Of a stretch of DNA of 46,227 nt, positions 8,470 through 16,593 are shown in pieces. Origin of the DNA: Candidatus Blautia stercoripullorum (GTDB lineage: Bacteria; Bacillota; Clostridia; Lachnospirales; Lachnospiraceae); NCBI GenBank assembly GCA_019120545.1, contig DWUX01000063.1, positions 1 through 46,227 of the forward strand, in the 5' to 3' direction. The position numbers and the translations under genes are program-made. Under the pieces are notes generated by a model. It made no database searches. It was not told the DNA's origin and saw only the letters and a list, made by a program, of their open reading frames with translations. Each line of letters begins with the position of its first letter. Position 1 is the first letter of the stretch.

Positions 8470-9750
8470 TTATTTTGCCAGAAGAGCGTCTGCCTCTTCT
8501 TTCAGACTTGTGCAGGCGTCTGCCAGAGACATTTCTCCTGTGTAAGCCTTTGTAATCCAGGTTGACTCCAGATCGTACAGTTCGGCCGCCTTGCTGCATA
8601 CAGGAAGAGGATATGCTTCATCTGCATGATTTGTATAAGCTGCCAGATTGTAGCTTTCATTTGCCTGTGCAAAATACTGCTGGGCATCGGTTCTCGCAGA
8701 AATTACCACGCCTGTCTCTCCCTGGATTTTTTGTGCTTCTTCGCTTCCCAGCCAGATTGCGAAGTCTGTAGCTGCATCTTTGTTTTTAGATCCCTCATAT
8801 ACCGCGTAGCCAAGACCGTTGATACAGTTATCTTCTACGCCGTTAAAGGTAGGAATCTCCACACAGTCGATCTTGTCTTTTATAGTGTCATTGGACACAT
8901 ACTCAGGAACCATATAAGAACCTGCAAAGTTCATGGCGATCTGCTCACCTTCAAACATAGCGTCTGCCGAAGTTTCTGCCAGAGAAGAAGCGCTTGGTGA
9001 AAGTCCCTGATCGATCATATCGATCCAGCACTGGATACCTTCCTGGGTCTTGGGATCTTCATACCCTGTCTCTGTGGCGTCTTCATTCAGGATCCATCCT
9101 CCGTTGGCAAATACGGTCTGATAATACCAGGTCTGGAAGTCAACCGGGCAGGCAAAAGGATAAACGCCATCCGGCAGTTTGTCCTTCAGTTCTGTAGCCA
9201 TAGCTACCAGATCATCATAGGACATATCGTCGGTTGGATAGGCAACTCCTGCCTGGTCGAAGAGATCTTTATTGTACCAGAGAGCGTTGGTGTCAAAGTC
9301 TTTTGGAACTGCATAGTTCTTTCCGTCCCGTACATAGTTGTTTACCAGTGTCTCAGAATAGCTGTCATTGATATCGGATTCCTCAACGGCAGAGGTCAGG
9401 TCAGCCAGGATGCCTCCCTCCACATAAGAATCCAGATGAAGAACATTGATCCAGAATACATCCGGAGCTGTTCCGCCGCCTGCGGCCGCCTCCAGCTTGG
9501 TCCAGTATTCTCCACCTTTATAAGGGGTAAGCTGAATGGAGATAGATACGTCTGGATTTTCTTTTTCATAGGCCTCCACCAGTGATTCCATAGCCGGTCT
9601 CTGTTTTTCATCCCAGATCCCAAAGCTTAACTCTGTCTTTCCGTCCCCGCTTTTTGAGCTGCTTCCTGAGCCGCCGCATCCTGCCAGCATACTGGCTCCT
9701 AAAATTGCTGTCATACCCAGCGCTGCCATTTTTTTCATGTTTTTCATCAT
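8470..9750 (-). CDS. Sugar-binding lipoprotein of the ABC transporter
   Basis: 426-residue extracellular solute-binding protein, family 1. The signal peptide ends in a lipobox LAGC with Cys25 as the lipidated residue, followed by a Gly/Ser linker, so the mature protein is tethered outside the membrane. The body has the usual features of CUT1 binding proteins: ELSFGIWDEKQRPAMESLVEAYEKENPDV, then GGGTAPDVFWIN, and NFAGSYMVPEY. GGAG lies about 8 bases before the first of two adjacent ATGs. It captures the glycan for the two permeases downstream. Ligand unknown. Confidence 0.93.
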   Translation of the reverse strand: MMKNMKKMAALGMTAILGASMLAGCGGSGSSSKSGDGKTELSFGIWDEKQRPAMESLVEAYEKENPDVSISIQLTPYKGGEYWTKLEAAAGGGTAPDVFWINVLHLDSYVEGGILADLTSAVEESDINDSYSETLVNNYVRDGKNYAVPKDFDTNALWYNKDLFDQAGVAYPTDDMSYDDLVAMATELKDKLPDGVYPFACPVDFQTWYYQTVFANGGWILNEDATETGYEDPKTQEGIQCWIDMIDQGLSPSASSLAETSADAMFEGEQIAMNFAGSYMVPEYVSNDTIKDKIDCVEIPTFNGVEDNCINGLGYAVYEGSKNKDAATDFAIWLGSEEAQKIQGETGVVISARTDAQQYFAQANESYNLAAYTNHADEAYPLPVCSKAAELYDLESTWITKAYTGEMSLADACTSLKEEADALLAK

Positions 9751-9786
9751 AATTCTCTCTCCTTTTCTTTTCTTTTTTTATGAAAA

Positions 9787-9807
9787 CGGATATCCAAAAG
9801 GATTCCG
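9787..9807 (-). terminator. Weak hairpin before the binding-protein gene
   Basis: On the minus strand CGGAATCC, a TTTT loop and GGATATCCG form an imperfect stem with one bulged base, followed by TTTTC. It lies between the oxidoreductase and the lipoprotein. It may act as a leaky terminator or as a 5' mRNA stabiliser. Confidence 0.3.
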
Positions 9808-9817
9808 ATTTACATAC

Positions 9818-11137
9818 TTACTGTATTTTTCCTGTTCTTACATCTTCCAGACAAATGGGTTTTCCTCCTTCTTTTCTGGAAATTTCTGCTGCCAGAGCAC
9901 AATAATGGCTTTCCAGAGACTGATCCAGAGATGTGATAGATGGACTGGGTTTTGCATTTCCCAGAAGGATATCTAAGAATTCCTCTACCATAGTCAGATC
10001 TCCGCCCCCATGACCGCTGAAATCATCGGACAGGGAGGCTGCCGGTATTCTGTCAGTCTGTACTTTAGGACCGAAAATACTGGTTTCAATAAAATCTTCT
10101 CCCAGATCTAATCCGCCCATAGTCACTTTCATCTCTCCTTTTGTTCCGCAGAACTGGGCATGTCTGGCAAAATCAGCCGTATGTCCGTTCATGGAAAAGC
10201 TCATGGTAGAGCCGTCTGTCATATTCAGATTCACTACCTGATGATCTACCACATCATTGTCACAGTGATATACACATCTTCCGTAGGGGCCTTCCCGCAA
10301 TGCTTTCTCTACTGATTCCGGTGTGGGGATTTCTGTTACAATATTTAAAGGCCATCCTGTATGACCGGTCCTGGCGCCGATCCTTTCATCATCCAGGTAA
10401 ATGCGTTCGGCATTGTAAGGACAGGTAGCGCTCTCCGGACAGCCCTCCAGACATCTCAGGGGACTTCCCGCCGGCGCGTTTTCTTCTTTGAATAAATAAG
10501 TGCTTCCGTAAGAGGTCAGAGATTCACAGGTTTTTCCTGCCAGCCATAAATACAGATCCATATCATGACAACATTTCTGGAGGATCATCGGACTGGACAG
10601 TTCTGCATTTCTCCAGTTCCCCCTTACAAAACTATGTGCCATATGGTACCATCCCACATTTTCCGAGGCATTGATAGAAACAATATCTCCCAGAACTCCG
10701 GAATCCAGAATTTCTTTTACTTTTCGGAAAACCGGCGTGTACCGCAGTACATGACAGACCACTACCATTTTTCCACATTCTCTGGCTACTTTAGATAATT
10801 CCCGGCATTCTTCCAGTTCCGGGGAGATTGGCTTTTCCAGAAGAAGATGGTATCCTTTCCGCAGGGCCGGTATTGCCTGCTTTACATGCTGACGGTCCTG
10901 GGTGGTGATAAACATCACATCCGCCAGTTTATCTTCTTTCAGCATATCCTCGGCGCTGGCATAACACCGCTCTTTCGGTATATGATAGCGTTCTGCTACC
11001 ATCGCTACTTTCTGAGGATTGATATCTGCAATGGCAGTGATTTCCATTTTTTCCGGAAATAATTCCGCGGCTTTCGCATAAGTGTCTTTTCCACGGCTTC
11101 CCAGCCCTGCTAAAGCCACCTTGATTTTTCTGTTCAT
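9818..11137 (-). CDS. Gfo/Idh/MocA-family NAD(P)-dependent oxidoreductase
   Basis: 439 residues. The N-terminal Rossmann fold starts VALAGLGSRGKDTYAKAA, with ADINPQK at the end of the second strand and the family motif LLLEKPIS. The C-terminal half has the catalytic segment CCHDMDLYLWLAG. An unusual Cys-rich stretch, RCLEGCPESATCPYNAERIY, sits between them in the order of the barrel. It lies within a sugar-uptake operon, downstream of a glycosidase, so oxidation or epimerisation of a released sugar is plausible. The exact substrate cannot be told. A terminator-like hairpin (11191-11230) separates it from the hydrolase gene. Confidence 0.88.
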   Translation of the reverse strand: MNRKIKVALAGLGSRGKDTYAKAAELFPEKMEITAIADINPQKVAMVAERYHIPKERCYASAEDMLKEDKLADVMFITTQDRQHVKQAIPALRKGYHLLLEKPISPELEECRELSKVARECGKMVVVCHVLRYTPVFRKVKEILDSGVLGDIVSINASENVGWYHMAHSFVRGNWRNAELSSPMILQKCCHDMDLYLWLAGKTCESLTSYGSTYLFKEENAPAGSPLRCLEGCPESATCPYNAERIYLDDERIGARTGHTGWPLNIVTEIPTPESVEKALREGPYGRCVYHCDNDVVDHQVVNLNMTDGSTMSFSMNGHTADFARHAQFCGTKGEMKVTMGGLDLGEDFIETSIFGPKVQTDRIPAASLSDDFSGHGGGDLTMVEEFLDILLGNAKPSPSITSLDQSLESHYCALAAEISRKEGGKPICLEDVRTGKIQ

Positions 11138-11190
11138 CTGTCGTTCCTCCTTTTTTGCTTTACAACGCTGCTTTTTTAAAGCAATCTTTT

Positions 11191-11230
11191 AAAAAAACAG
11201 GCATAGACACACTTTTCGTGCATATGCCTG
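11191..11230 (-). terminator. Intrinsic terminator inside the glycan operon
   Basis: On the minus strand CAGGCATA (11230-11223) pairs with TATGCCTG (11205-11198), followed by a run of seven T. It lies between the hydrolase and the oxidoreductase, so it could end or attenuate the hydrolase transcript. Confidence 0.75.
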
Positions 11231-11252
11231 CTTTGGCCTCATTAAGATGTCT

Positions 11253-13157
11253 TTATTCGGTTTTCCCGTTAAAGATCTGCCAGGTCTGGGTGTTAAAATC
11301 AACCTGAACCCGGGTCCCATCTGCAAATCCGGTTTCCTGGACTTTATAATCTGCAGTCAGTATTCTGTGATAAAGCATTTCACTGTAAGCAGTCTGCTTT
11401 TGAAGATCGGATACGATCCGGCACCTTTCTATGAGCTCTTCCGGCTTTTCCTCGGTTTCTGTATGAAAAGATCCGTCTGTATTGGGATAAGCCCCCTCCC
11501 GGATCAGGTATGGCGCTCCTCCGTTTAAAAGAGCATACAGCATATAATCCTCTCCTGTATTTACTTTATCCATCATCCAGGGCTGGATGATGCAGTCATG
11601 ATAAACCAGATTAAACAGCGGCACAGGAATTCCCTCTTTCGGAGTACCTGGTTTTTTCAGCATAAAATCGTATGGCGCATAATGACAGAACACCAGACTG
11701 GCTGCTGCCCAGTCGCTGACTTCCTCTGAACTAGGCAGGATCCCCTGTGCCAGCAGATAACGGAAGCACTGTTCCCGGTAATCGTAACATTCTCTTCTGG
11801 TCATCCGATGCTCCGGGTTTGCACATTCATCGCCCTCGTTGCAGGTAAACACATCCAGATAGGCGCAGTCCAGAGATATTCCCTGACGGCTGACCTCAGT
11901 GAAGTTCCTTTTTACATAAAAGGGCGCCTGAGAAGCACACAGATAGGTCTGGGGTCCTCCTGCCCATCTTCTATGTCCGGGGATCGTGCCGTCCGGCATC
12001 CTGCAGGCATAATTTTCATCAAAACTTGGCGCTGCCCGGTAATAATCCCGATACTGGTCGTGGATACCGAAAAGATACCCGGCTTCATGAAGGGTATCTG
12101 CCAGATCCTTCATTCCTTCCCAGCCTCCGGCTTCTTTACAGGCCGGCAGGTAATCCGGGTGCTGATTGTCATAACCTGGCTGTGCCCATCCGTCTAAATG
12201 AAGATACAGTTTTTCTACTCCCATCTTTTTTAATTCACGGATCAGTTCAGCCCTTTCTCTGAAGGATACCAGGCGGTTGTTTTTTTCCGGCGCCTGAGAA
12301 TCGTAAAACTCTGAATCCGGCTGTACCACGGTCTTAATCCCTGTATGTACAAAGGCGCAGCCGACCAGATCGTCCACAGAAGGAACTGCCGCGGCTTTCT
12401 CTTTCAGTGTCCGGAGTTTTCCTGTTTCCTTTACATACTGCCGGTATATTTTGCACAGCCGGTTATAGTCGCAGTCTGTCTCAAAAGTGTAGCGAAGCAC
12501 TCTGCGGTAATCCATCTTTCCCAGACTGGGAAGAAAATAGGCACCTACATGGGTATAAGGGCCTTTTGCCGGATGTACCGCATAATAGCCCGCGTCCCAA
12601 GGGGTTTCACATATAGCAATATAACCTTCTTTTTCTTTTACCTGGCCAAACCAGGGCATATAGCCTCCCGCTGTTTCAAACATTCCGTCAAAAGAAATAG
12701 GTGAAAGCTCTGTATCCCAGGTATTGGGAATCAACAGCCCCTGCTGTCTGGCAAGAAGAGTGTACCAGGAATCCTTTGGATTATCGAATTCCATAGGTCC
12801 CGGCCAGAATACTTTTTCCACATGGAGATCCTTTTCCTCCAGAGGAATCCATTCAAAGTACACATCCTCCGTGGATTCTTCTATCCACATTAAAGTCTCA
12901 AAAGAATAGGAAAAAGTTCTGCCCTCTTTGATCCAGCCTTGGTAGTAACTGCGGATTCCCTGTCCTGTTCCGCTGCGATACTGTTCGTGAGAAATCTGGC
13001 AGGCATCCCGGAATAAGAATTCTCCTTCCCGGCATACCAGTCTGGCCTGAAAATCTTCTGACCAGTTCCATAAGGCATTTCCTTTTTTTATTAAGACAAA
13101 ATTCTTTTTTTCGTTAAATTCCAGCAGCGTTTGCCCTGTTTCTACTTTTATACTCAT
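11253..13157 (-). CDS. Putative glycoside hydrolase, GH101/GH129-like (DUF5696-type) TIM barrel
   Basis: 634 residues, no signal peptide, so cytoplasmic. The central region resembles the barrel of endo-/exo-alpha-N-acetylgalactosaminidases: YLHLDGWAQPGYDNQHPDY, GGWEGMKDLADTLHEAGYLFGIH, and AYLDVFT followed by ILPSSEEVSDW. By analogy Asp435 (LDVF) would be the nucleophile and Glu478 or Glu479 (SSEE) the acid/base; this is inferred from motif layout only. The N-terminal ~250 residues look like the beta-sandwich that such enzymes carry. It is the first gene of the transporter operon and diverges from an AraC regulator. The exact family and substrate are uncertain, but a glycosidase acting on an imported glycan fits. 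Confidence 0.6.
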   Translation of the reverse strand: MSIKVETGQTLLEFNEKKNFVLIKKGNALWNWSEDFQARLVCREGEFLFRDACQISHEQYRSGTGQGIRSYYQGWIKEGRTFSYSFETLMWIEESTEDVYFEWIPLEEKDLHVEKVFWPGPMEFDNPKDSWYTLLARQQGLLIPNTWDTELSPISFDGMFETAGGYMPWFGQVKEKEGYIAICETPWDAGYYAVHPAKGPYTHVGAYFLPSLGKMDYRRVLRYTFETDCDYNRLCKIYRQYVKETGKLRTLKEKAAAVPSVDDLVGCAFVHTGIKTVVQPDSEFYDSQAPEKNNRLVSFRERAELIRELKKMGVEKLYLHLDGWAQPGYDNQHPDYLPACKEAGGWEGMKDLADTLHEAGYLFGIHDQYRDYYRAAPSFDENYACRMPDGTIPGHRRWAGGPQTYLCASQAPFYVKRNFTEVSRQGISLDCAYLDVFTCNEGDECANPEHRMTRRECYDYREQCFRYLLAQGILPSSEEVSDWAAASLVFCHYAPYDFMLKKPGTPKEGIPVPLFNLVYHDCIIQPWMMDKVNTGEDYMLYALLNGGAPYLIREGAYPNTDGSFHTETEEKPEELIERCRIVSDLQKQTAYSEMLYHRILTADYKVQETGFADGTRVQVDFNTQTWQIFNGKTE

Positions 13158-13188
13158 ATGCCACCCTGCTTTTTCTATGATTTTTCAC

Positions 13189-13220
13189 ATTATAACCGTT
13201 TTGGACGGACAAATGTTGTC
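13189..13220 (-). promoter_or_regulatory. Glycan-operon promoter with inverted-repeat operator
   Basis: On the minus strand a TATAAT -10 box (13194-13189) lacks a recognisable -35. In its place is an inverted repeat GACAA-ATG-TTGTC (13208-13220), suitable for regulator binding. The divergent AraC protein at 13299 is the obvious candidate activator. Binding is inferred. Confidence 0.45.
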
Positions 13221-13298
13221 ATATCGAATACATTTCTTGCGTTATTTTTCCTTTTTTGCTAAACTTAACCCTGAGGGTATGGTTAGGAGGAATATTTT

Positions 13299-14282
13299 AT
13301 GACTTATATAAAAACAAAATTGAAAAAAGATATTGTCGTGGACTCCATTATTACGATCCATTATTTTGAGTATATGAAGGACTTTGTTTTTCATGGAGAA
13401 TCCCATGATTTCTGGGAATTTCTTTATGTGGACAAAGGCAGCGTCCTGGTGCGTGCCGGTGATGATCAGTTCCGTCTGGATACCGGCGACATTATTTTTC
13501 ATGAACCTAATGAGTTCCATGCCATCCGTTCTGTGGGAAATGTCTCGCCAAATCTGGTCGTTATGTCCTTTACCTCTGCTTCACCTGCCATGGATTTGTT
13601 CCGCCGGAAATCTTTTGCCCTGACTATGGAAGAACGCACACTTATATCTGCTATCCTGAATGCAGCCCGTGAAGCATTTTCCACGCCTTTACATATTCCT
13701 TCTATAGAACAAGTAAAGATGAACGAACGGGCTCCCTTTGGCGCTCAGCAGTTTGTCCAGCTTTATCTGGAGCTTTTTCTTTTGACTGTTGCCAGACAGC
13801 TTTCTTTCCGCAGTTCCAGATCTGCAGATACCGGCCAGAGGCAGGTACTACCGGCTGGCCATCAGGACCACAAAAACCGGTATGTCCAGGAAATTATTTC
13901 TTATATGCAGTTTCATATCTGTGAGCAGCTTACTTTAGATCAGCTTTGTGAGCATTTTTCTCTGAGCCGTTCTGCTCTCCAGAAACTTTTTCATCATGAA
14001 ATGGGATGCGGTCCTATGAAATATTTTAACTCTCTGAAAATAGACCGTTCAAAAGAAATGATCCGGGATGGAAACCGGAATTTCACAGAAATTGCAGGCT
14101 TTTTATCTTACAGCTCTTTGTCATATTTTTCCAAGCAGTTTAAAAAGGCCACCGGCATGTCTCCTATGGAATACGCTACGTCTGTAAAAGGTATCAGCAA
14201 TGCCCTGCGGGGAGATTCTGAAAAAAAAATAGAAACCTTATTATTGGTCTTTGTTTTTATATTTCTCGATAAGCACATATAA
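13299..14282 (+). CDS. AraC-family regulator with cupin sensor domain
   Basis: 327 residues. The N-terminal cupin-like sugar-sensing domain includes WEFLYVDKGSVLVRAGDDQFRLDTGDIIFHEPNEFH. The C-terminal AraC domain includes LTLDQLCEHFSLSRSALQKLFHHEMG and NFTEIAGFLSYSSLSYFSKQFKKATGMSPMEY. AGGAGG precedes the ATG by about 8 bases. It diverges from the hydrolase/transporter operon and is its likely regulator. The last 17 residues are an odd hydrophobic tail (LLLVFVFIF) that follows a run of nine A at 14221-14229. With one A fewer the protein would stop at SEKK, a more usual end. Family certain. Confidence 0.9.
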   Translation: MTYIKTKLKKDIVVDSIITIHYFEYMKDFVFHGESHDFWEFLYVDKGSVLVRAGDDQFRLDTGDIIFHEPNEFHAIRSVGNVSPNLVVMSFTSASPAMDLFRRKSFALTMEERTLISAILNAAREAFSTPLHIPSIEQVKMNERAPFGAQQFVQLYLELFLLTVARQLSFRSSRSADTGQRQVLPAGHQDHKNRYVQEIISYMQFHICEQLTLDQLCEHFSLSRSALQKLFHHEMGCGPMKYFNSLKIDRSKEMIRDGNRNFTEIAGFLSYSSLSYFSKQFKKATGMSPMEYATSVKGISNALRGDSEKKIETLLLVFVFIFLDKHI

Positions 14283-14373
14283 GCATATCAAATTTTTCTT
14301 TTGAAAAATCCCTGACATTTTCAGATACAACCCCGGCATCCGGATAGGTAAAGCGGCGGCCGTCGGGGAACAT
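14257..14373 (-). CDS. Unrecognised 38-residue open frame
   Basis: A short frame opposite the 3' end of the AraC gene and the following spacer. It starts MFPDGRRFTYPDAG and ends FDMLICAYREI, with protein-like composition and locally high G+C. An AGGA lies close to the ATG. The frame stays open a few codons upstream before a stop. It could be a small gene, the decayed end of a larger one, or chance. No function is assigned. The rest of the 14283-14549 spacer holds only the candidate promoter at 14485-14513. Confidence 0.2.
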   Translation of the reverse strand: MFPDGRRFTYPDAGVVSENVRDFSKEKFDMLICAYREI

Positions 14374-14484
14374 TCCTGAAGGAAGAAGAATTATTCATAA
14401 AAATCATCTGTAATCAATCTGATATCATGCTAAGAATATCCGGCTTGTAAGGTATTCTTTGATACATGTTTTTTGTCTTTTGTG

Positions 14485-14513
14485 TATACCGGATTTACTT
14501 TTTCCGGTATAAT
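14485..14513 (+). promoter_or_regulatory. Promoter -10 box within an inverted repeat
   Basis: TATACCGG (14485-14492) and CCGGTATA (14504-14511) are perfect inverted halves. The right half overlaps a TATAAT -10 box (14508-14513). No good -35 is visible, so the left half may be an activator or autoregulator site for the two-component genes starting at 14550. Confidence 0.45.
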
Positions 14514-14549
14514 GCCTATAGTAAGAATACAGCAGGGGAGACAAAGAAA

Positions 14550-15257
14550 ATGTACAAAATTGCAGTCTGCGATGATGAAGAAAAGATCCTGGAAAAGACC
14601 AAAAGGCTGATCCGGGAATGGAATCCGGAGGTAGAGGTAAGAGGTTTTTCCTCAGGAAAGGAACTGATGGAAAACTATGAACCTTACGAAGCCATTTTTC
14701 TGGACATTGATATGCCCGGTATGAATGGGATTGAGACCGGGAAAGCCATCCGCCGTATAGATAAGGGTACTAAGATCGTATACCTGACCGCCTATCGGGA
14801 TTATGTGGCCGGCGCTTTTGGAGTCCATGCTTTTCAATACCTTTTAAAGCCGATCAGCGAAAAAAAGATGGGGAAGGTGCTGGAGGAGATCTTTTCTTAT
14901 AGAAATATCCGGGAAAAACAGGTGATCCTGGATTTTAAAACTGTGGAGGGGCTTACCTGTCTGGCGGCAGAGAATATATATTTCTTTGAATATGAAAATC
15001 GGAGGATCCGGATCGTTGCCAAAGATGGGGAATATCATCTGGTAGAACGCATAGGAAATATTGCAAAGCGCATGGAGCCTTTTGGATTTTCTATGCCCCA
15101 TCAGAGTTTTGTAGTAAATATGTTTCATGTGAAGAATGTCAGAGGACAGCAGATCCTTTTGGATAATGGGATGGAAATTCCCCTGTCTCAGAAAAAATTA
15201 AAGACCTGGAAACAAGAACTGACAGTCTATCTGTCACAGAGACTTGAAGGGAGGTAG
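14550..15257 (+). CDS. LytTR-type response regulator (AgrA/LytR-like)
   Basis: 235 residues. The receiver domain begins MYKIAVCDDEEK, with Asp8-Asp9 in the acidic pocket and Asp52 in FLDIDMPGMNG as phospho-acceptor. The switch Thr is in VYLTAY and the conserved Lys in QYLLKPIS. The C-terminal ~100 residues are a LytTR DNA-binding domain, ending PHQSFVVNMFHVKNVRGQQILLDNGMEIPLSQKK. The open frame extends back to 14466, but that extension crosses the -10 box, and AGGGGAG lies before the ATG at 14550. The kinase gene follows after 12 bases in the same frame. The two form a signalling pair. Confidence 0.93.
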   Translation: MYKIAVCDDEEKILEKTKRLIREWNPEVEVRGFSSGKELMENYEPYEAIFLDIDMPGMNGIETGKAIRRIDKGTKIVYLTAYRDYVAGAFGVHAFQYLLKPISEKKMGKVLEEIFSYRNIREKQVILDFKTVEGLTCLAAENIYFFEYENRRIRIVAKDGEYHLVERIGNIAKRMEPFGFSMPHQSFVVNMFHVKNVRGQQILLDNGMEIPLSQKKLKTWKQELTVYLSQRLEGR

Positions 15258-15269
15258 GAACAAGGCGCG

Positions 15270-16526
15270 ATGCTGGCGGCGGATCTATTTTTTACTCTGT
15301 TCGGAGTGATCTCTTATACAGGATGCAGCATCTGGTTTCTCTATGCAGTGCCCAGGAACAGAGAATCTTTCCGGTGGTTTCGTTGGGCAGCCTGGGGAAT
15401 CTATACAGCTTTATCTATTATCCTGCCAACCCTGTGGCTGAATGACGCTATTACCATGCCGGTAATGGCGGCCAGTTATCTGGCGATCATCTGGATATTT
15501 TATCATAGGAGCAGGACCTGGATTTTATATGGATTGATTTTCTATATGGTGATCTATGGGGCTCAGGCCATGGGAATTTATCTCACAGTGGAGCTGACTA
15601 AACTATTTCAGATGGATATTCATACTTTCAGTTATGCAATGTCAGTTTTGAAAGGGACGTTTATGGCGGCAGCTACCTTTTTCATGAGGTTCCTGGTACA
15701 GAAACGTCAGGCTTCGGATCAGAAAAATCTGCGGATACGGGGAATGATCCTGGTACCGGTTTTCAGCATGATTCTCCTTTTTCTGTATTGTATTTCCGGC
15801 AATGGATTTTTTCAGAAATACGGATACGGTTGGGTGATCTTATGCAGTGTTCTTTTACTAATCATTAATTTTTACTGTCTATATGTGTGGTATGATCTGG
15901 CAGAGAACAGGGAACTGAAACACCGGCTGGAAATGATCCGAAAGCAGAATGAGATAACCCATCAGTATTATGAAGATATGGAAAAGAATTATGAAGATTC
16001 CAGGAAGATCATCCATGATATCCGGAACCATCTGAACATTTTGGAACAGTCGGTGCAGGAGAAGAACAGTTCCTATTTTCAAGATGTCCACGGTATGCTG
16101 AATTCTCTGGGAATGAAATTTTATACCAGTAACCGGATATTAAATATTGTTCTAAATGACAAGCTGAAAAGGCTAGATCCGGAACAGGTGGAATGTAACC
16201 TGGGAGAAGCAGCACTGGATTTTCTGGCCGATGCGGATGTTACTACAATTTTTGCCAATCTCCTGGACAATGCCCTGGAAGCCGGAGAAGGAAAAGAAGG
16301 GTTCTGGCTGAAAATCAGGGGAGATAAAATACAGGATTTTACTGTGGTGAAGATATGGAATCCTTCCGATGGAGAATATCAGCCAGGGATTTCAGGAAAA
16401 AAAGGTCATGAAGGCCTTGGTCTTGAGAATGTAAAGCAGGCAGTAGAAAAATATCAGGGTAATCTGAGCGTGGAACAAAAAGACGGGATCTTCTGCGTTA
16501 CAGCAGTATTCCCCGGAAATTCCTGA
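15270..16526 (+). CDS. GHKL sensor histidine kinase (AgrC-like)
   Basis: 418 residues. The N-terminal ~210 residues contain about six hydrophobic segments. A coiled linker leads to the phosphorylated His249 in KIIHDIRNHLNILEQ. The GHKL ATPase domain has the N box NLLDNALEAGEG and the G2 motif GHEGLGLENVKQAVEKYQGNL. This is the HPK10 layout of peptide-sensing AgrC/ComD kinases. GGGAGG overlaps the stop of the regulator gene, about 15 bases before the only possible ATG, so translational coupling is likely. No AgrB or AgrD pheromone gene is seen nearby, so the signal is unknown. Confidence 0.92.
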   Translation: MLAADLFFTLFGVISYTGCSIWFLYAVPRNRESFRWFRWAAWGIYTALSIILPTLWLNDAITMPVMAASYLAIIWIFYHRSRTWILYGLIFYMVIYGAQAMGIYLTVELTKLFQMDIHTFSYAMSVLKGTFMAAATFFMRFLVQKRQASDQKNLRIRGMILVPVFSMILLFLYCISGNGFFQKYGYGWVILCSVLLLIINFYCLYVWYDLAENRELKHRLEMIRKQNEITHQYYEDMEKNYEDSRKIIHDIRNHLNILEQSVQEKNSSYFQDVHGMLNSLGMKFYTSNRILNIVLNDKLKRLDPEQVECNLGEAALDFLADADVTTIFANLLDNALEAGEGKEGFWLKIRGDKIQDFTVVKIWNPSDGEYQPGISGKKGHEGLGLENVKQAVEKYQGNLSVEQKDGIFCVTAVFPGNS

Positions 16527-16593
16527 CAGCAGGAATTTTCTGCTTACGGGATGCTAAATTATAATATAATCTGAAAAAAGAGAGGAAAGAAAG

